This document shows, piece after piece, positions 17,261 through 19,734 of a stretch of DNA of 19,734 nt. Each line of letters begins with the position of its first letter. The first letter of the stretch is position 1. The stretch is from an uncultured Myxococcales bacterium. Its GTDB lineage: Bacteria; Myxococcota; UBA727; VGSZ01. Where the stretch lies: assembly GCA_903952805.1 (NCBI GenBank), contig CAJBHN010000276.1:1-19734 (forward strand), written 5' to 3'. The translations under genes were made by a program, and so were the position numbers. The notes beneath the pieces are model-generated. The model was not told the DNA's origin and did not search any database. It saw only the letters and a list, made by a program, of their open reading frames with translations.

Positions 17261-18350
17261 GCGGTACGCCCCGAAGCATCATGTCGACGATGGCGTCGGC
17301 GGAATGGCCGCTGCCATAGGGATGAACGTCGGCGCCGCGCGTCCCGATGGCCCCCAGCACACCGTGGGCGACCGCTGCTGCCGACGTCGGCGGCACGAGC
17401 CGGTTCCAACCGCTGTCGACGAGTTCCGTCCACTCCGTCTCATCCCGCAGCGTCACGCAAGGGACACCGTGGAAGAACGCCTCTTTTTGTACCCCGCCCG
17501 AGTCGGTGGCGATGACCGCCGCTGCGGTCTCCAAGCGCACCATGTCGAGATAGCCCTGGGGCGGCAGCAGCGTCATGGTCGTTGTGACGTCGTCGAGAAT
17601 GCCCATCCGGTCAAGGGCCACCCGCGTCCGCGGGTGAAGGGGCCACACCACACGCCGTTTTGCGGCGACCTCGCGCAGACCCTGAACGATGTTGGCAAGG
17701 CGCGTGGGGTCGTCGGTGTTGTCGGCACGATGGATGGTGACGAGGACGAACGAGCCGTCGTCAAGGCCGGCGGTGTCGAGGACGCCGCGGCCCAGGGTGA
17801 GCGCCCGTCGGCCATGCTGAATGGCAACGTCGTACATCACATCGCCAACCAGGAAGACGCGCGCATCGTCGACCCCTTCGCGTCTGAGGTGGGCGACGGC
17901 TTCCGTCGTCGGCGCGAACAGCCACGTCGACACTCGGTCGGTCAGGATGCGATTGACCTCTTCAGGCATTTTCATGTTGAAGGACCGTAGACCGGCCTCG
18001 ACATGCGCCACTGGCACGTGGAGCTTCACCGCCGCGAGCGTGCCGGCCAGGGTCGAGTTCGTGTCTCCGTAGACGAGGACCGCGTCGGGGCGTTCGTCGA
18101 GGATCACCCGCTCAATGGCCTGCAACATCCGCCCGGTCATCTCGCCATGGGAGCCGCCGGCGATGCCGAGGTGATGCTTCGGCGATGGCATGCGCAGCTC
18201 ATCGAAGAACACATCGGACATGTTGGCATCGAAGTGTTGTCCCGTATGGACGAGCACCTCCTCAAGGTCGCTGTGAGCGCGCATCGCCTGCGACACGACG
18301 CTGGCCTTGATGAGTTGCGGCCGCGCGCCGACGATCGTGACCACCTTCAT
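17253..18350 (-). CDS. Non-hydrolysing UDP-N-acetylglucosamine-type 2-epimerase, WbpI-like
   Basis: The 365-residue protein begins with IVGARPQLIKASVV (6-19) and HTGQHFDANMSDVFFDEL (35-52). It then has SHGEMTGRML (67-76), VYGDTNSTLAGTLAAVKLHV (93-112), VEAGLRSFNMKMPEEVNRIL (117-136), VTIHRADNTDD (204-214) and a TDSGGVQKEAFFHGVP block. Residues equivalent to the known active site of WecB are kept (Asp96, Glu118, Glu130/131, His207). HTGQHFDANMSDVFF and GSHGEMTGRML are typical of the WbpI branch, whose reference member inverts C2 of UDP-2,3-diacetamido-glucuronate to the manno form. A plain UDP-GlcNAc to UDP-ManNAc epimerase cannot be excluded. HRxEN is HRADN here. The ATG overlaps the upstream gene's TGA in ATGA. 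Confidence 0.92.
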   Translation of the reverse strand: MKVVTIVGARPQLIKASVVSQAMRAHSDLEEVLVHTGQHFDANMSDVFFDELRMPSPKHHLGIAGGSHGEMTGRMLQAIERVILDERPDAVLVYGDTNSTLAGTLAAVKLHVPVAHVEAGLRSFNMKMPEEVNRILTDRVSTWLFAPTTEAVAHLRREGVDDARVFLVGDVMYDVAIQHGRRALTLGRGVLDTAGLDDGSFVLVTIHRADNTDDPTRLANIVQGLREVAAKRRVVWPLHPRTRVALDRMGILDDVTTTMTLLPPQGYLDMVRLETAAAVIATDSGGVQKEAFFHGVPCVTLRDETEWTELVDSGWNRLVPPTSAAAVAHGVLGAIGTRGADVHPYGSGHSADAIVDMMLRGVPRA

Positions 18351-19474
18351 CTCATGCTCCGTGCCGGGAGCCGCTCATACAGGGCGATGAGCTTTTGTTG
18401 CTCGGCTTCCCAGTTGTATGTCTTCACCACCGCGCGGCGGCCATTGTCACCGAGGCGCTGGGCCAGGGCCGGGTCGGCAACGAGCCGGTCGATGGCCTTC
18501 GCGATATCGGCCGGTTTCTCGGGGTCGACGCATAGACCACACTCGTTGCCCTCGACGATGTCGCGCCACAGGGGGAAATGCGATGCGATCACGGGAATGC
18601 CCGCGCTCATGTATTCAAACATCTTGTTCGGCTGTGCATCGATGTGATTGGGCAATGGCAGAAATGTCACGATCCCCGCCATGGAGCGCGACAGGACGTC
18701 GCGTACCTGGGCCCTGCCGATCTGGCCCAGTGGCTCCACCCGTGACCAGCCCGGCAGACCCCGCAGGCGGTCTTCGAGGCCAGGCTCCTGGAAGGTGCCG
18801 CCGAGCACCAGCCGCGTTGGTGACGCGACCCGGGCCATGGCCTCCACGAGTTCCGGGACACCGCGGATCGAGGTCATGCCGCCGATGAAACAGACTTCCG
18901 GCGCCTTGTGCTCCCAGCCGATGGCCTCGGTCGTCAGTTCCTTGATCCACGGAAAGTTGTTGATGTCGACAGTACAAGGGTTGTCGCGCAGAAACTTGTC
19001 GCGGATGACCGGCGTCGCCGTCACGATGGCGTCGAGGGAACGGCAAATCGACCACTCAAAGACCCGGACGCCCTTCGAGATGGCACCACGCACCGGCTTC
19101 CAGAGGTAGTGCTTGCCGAGGACCTGCTTGGGGAGGTCTTCGTGGGCGTCGAAGACAACGCAGGCCCCGCGAGCCTTCAACGCCGCTGCCACCGGGAGAA
19201 GTTCCGGATCGTGCAGGTGGTACACATCGGCATCGACCTCGATTGCCCCGCGCAGCACACGGCGCGTCGCCTGGGTCGCGCGAGCGAAACGCCCGTTGGA
19301 GCGACCCACCCCGTGGATGAACACGTCGTCCTTGATGTCGTCGGGCTCATCGTCAGCGACGACCAGGTGCACGTCGTGCCCGGCGGCCGCCAGGCTGCGA
19401 CACTCCTTCATGAAGATGCGGACATCATGGCGGGGATGGGCGGAGGTGAGGTGTGCGATTCGCATGGGCTTCAC
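18347..19474 (-). CDS. Family 4 glycosyltransferase
   Basis: This 375-residue GT-B enzyme has the N-terminal MRIAHLTSAHPRHDVRIF (4-21), DVYHLHDPELLPVA and VVFDAHEDLPKQVLGKHYLW segments found in WbpY/WsaD-like O-antigen transferases. The C-terminal GT4 half shows VCFIGGMTSIRGVPELVEAM and then HIDAQPNKMFEYMSAGIPVI, where KMFEYMSAG is the donor-binding signature. It ends with a WEAEQQKLIALYERL helix. It is expected to work at the cytoplasmic face, extending the lipid-linked repeat unit; sugar specificity is unknown. The GTG start overlaps the Wzy-like gene's stop in a GTGA, and the in-frame ATG three codons later is an alternative. The stop overlaps the epimerase start by 4 bp. Confidence 0.9.
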   Translation of the reverse strand: MKPMRIAHLTSAHPRHDVRIFMKECRSLAAAGHDVHLVVADDEPDDIKDDVFIHGVGRSNGRFARATQATRRVLRGAIEVDADVYHLHDPELLPVAAALKARGACVVFDAHEDLPKQVLGKHYLWKPVRGAISKGVRVFEWSICRSLDAIVTATPVIRDKFLRDNPCTVDINNFPWIKELTTEAIGWEHKAPEVCFIGGMTSIRGVPELVEAMARVASPTRLVLGGTFQEPGLEDRLRGLPGWSRVEPLGQIGRAQVRDVLSRSMAGIVTFLPLPNHIDAQPNKMFEYMSAGIPVIASHFPLWRDIVEGNECGLCVDPEKPADIAKAIDRLVADPALAQRLGDNGRRAVVKTYNWEAEQQKLIALYERLPARSMR

Positions 19475-19734
19475 GCTGCTTGGCGCAATGGACGCACGCA
19501 GGAAAGCACCACGAGCGAAATGAGGATTCCGTGCGTCAGCAAGCTCGTGACGAAGTCGCTGGCGTACAGCACCGTGACCACGAGGGGGGCATTGGCGGCG
19601 ACCACGATGCGGGCGTCGAGGCGTTCAGCAAAAGCGGCGAGCGAGGCGATCAGCAGGCCAATGCCTACGGCATACAAGAGCACGCCAACGGGGCCGGCAT
19701 TGGCGTAGCCACTCCCGATCCAGCCGACGTTGGC
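19471..19734 (-). CDS. Wzy-like O-antigen/polysaccharide polymerase, C-terminal part (cut by window edge)
   Basis: The reading frame is open to the end of the window (88 codons including the stop), and no start is visible here. It begins with ANVGWIGSGYANAGPVGVLL, which resembles the WIGSG-x-NAG-x-x-G loop near the C-terminus of oligosaccharide repeat-unit polymerases. Two or three hydrophobic helices follow (VGIGLLIASLAAF; IVVAANAPLVVTVLYA; GILISLVVLSCV). Wzy joins undecaprenyl-linked repeat units in the periplasm. The GTG at 19683 is internal, since the polymerase motif precedes it. The stop overlaps the next gene in GTGA. Confidence in the membrane protein is high; the Wzy label rests on the short motif and context. 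Confidence 0.65.
   Translation of the reverse strand, partial: ANVGWIGSGYANAGPVGVLLYAVGIGLLIASLAAFAERLDARIVVAANAPLVVTVLYASDFVTSLLTHGILISLVVLSCVRPLRQAA

Overview
This is a GC-rich window of bacterial chromosome. It probably comes from a myxobacterium-like deltaproteobacterium (Myxococcota in the broad sense). I infer this from the gene content, not from a database match: a eukaryote-type Ser/Thr kinase, a secreted esterase with a Cys-rich head and a (Gly-Glu)11 linker, a GspE-N/GAF/HEAT fusion protein with Pro-rich repeats, and a large glycosyltransferase/Wzy/Wzi-type polysaccharide locus.

Left part (1-5390). A degenerate group II intron-type reverse transcriptase tail (about 46-282) abuts a putative SAM methyltransferase (301-1092, +). 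Convergent to these lies a minus-strand pair. The upstream gene is a secreted alpha/beta-hydrolase (PHB-depolymerase/feruloyl-esterase type, 4437-5390). The downstream gene is a large protein of about 1083 residues (1132-4383) with a GspE/MshE N-terminal domain, a GAF-like domain, nine GDDLPxPPxLS repeats and C-terminal HEAT repeats.

Middle (5391-11208). An M14 zinc carboxypeptidase (5474-7186, +) runs divergently from the esterase and converges on a Ser/Thr kinase (7245-8351, -). The two are separated by a strong 39-bp hairpin. The kinase start overlaps the stop of an exported GH3 beta-N-acetylhexosaminidase-like enzyme (8348-10117, -). Upstream of that is a secreted TPR protein (10174-10893, -). 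The 315 bp at 10894-11208 hold nothing I can call.

Right part (11209-19734, all minus strand). This is an exopolysaccharide/O-antigen locus. In transcription order it holds the C-terminus of a Wzy-like polymerase (cut by the window edge), a GT4 glycosyltransferase, a WbpI-type UDP-GlcNAc(A) 2-epimerase, a second GT4 glycosyltransferase and a GlcD/D-2-hydroxyglutarate-dehydrogenase-like FAD oxidase. These five overlap one another by 4-11 bp. After a 243-bp gap come a WecA/MraY-like initiating sugar-phosphate transferase with a long C-terminal extension and a Wzi-like outer-membrane barrel protein. Together they suggest lipid-linked repeat-unit initiation, sugar precursor synthesis, glycosyl transfer, polymerisation and surface attachment.

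The points most worth a second look are four. (1) Four genes that begin transcription units carry a GCTATNC motif exactly 12-13 nt before the start codon, which would make the transcripts leaderless. (2) The domain architecture of the 1132-4383 protein is unusual. (3) A 2-hydroxyglutarate-dehydrogenase-like enzyme is overlapped with a WbpI-type sugar operon. (4) A kinase is translationally coupled to a cell-wall glycosidase. I saw no CRISPR array, tRNA, rRNA or complete mobile element.
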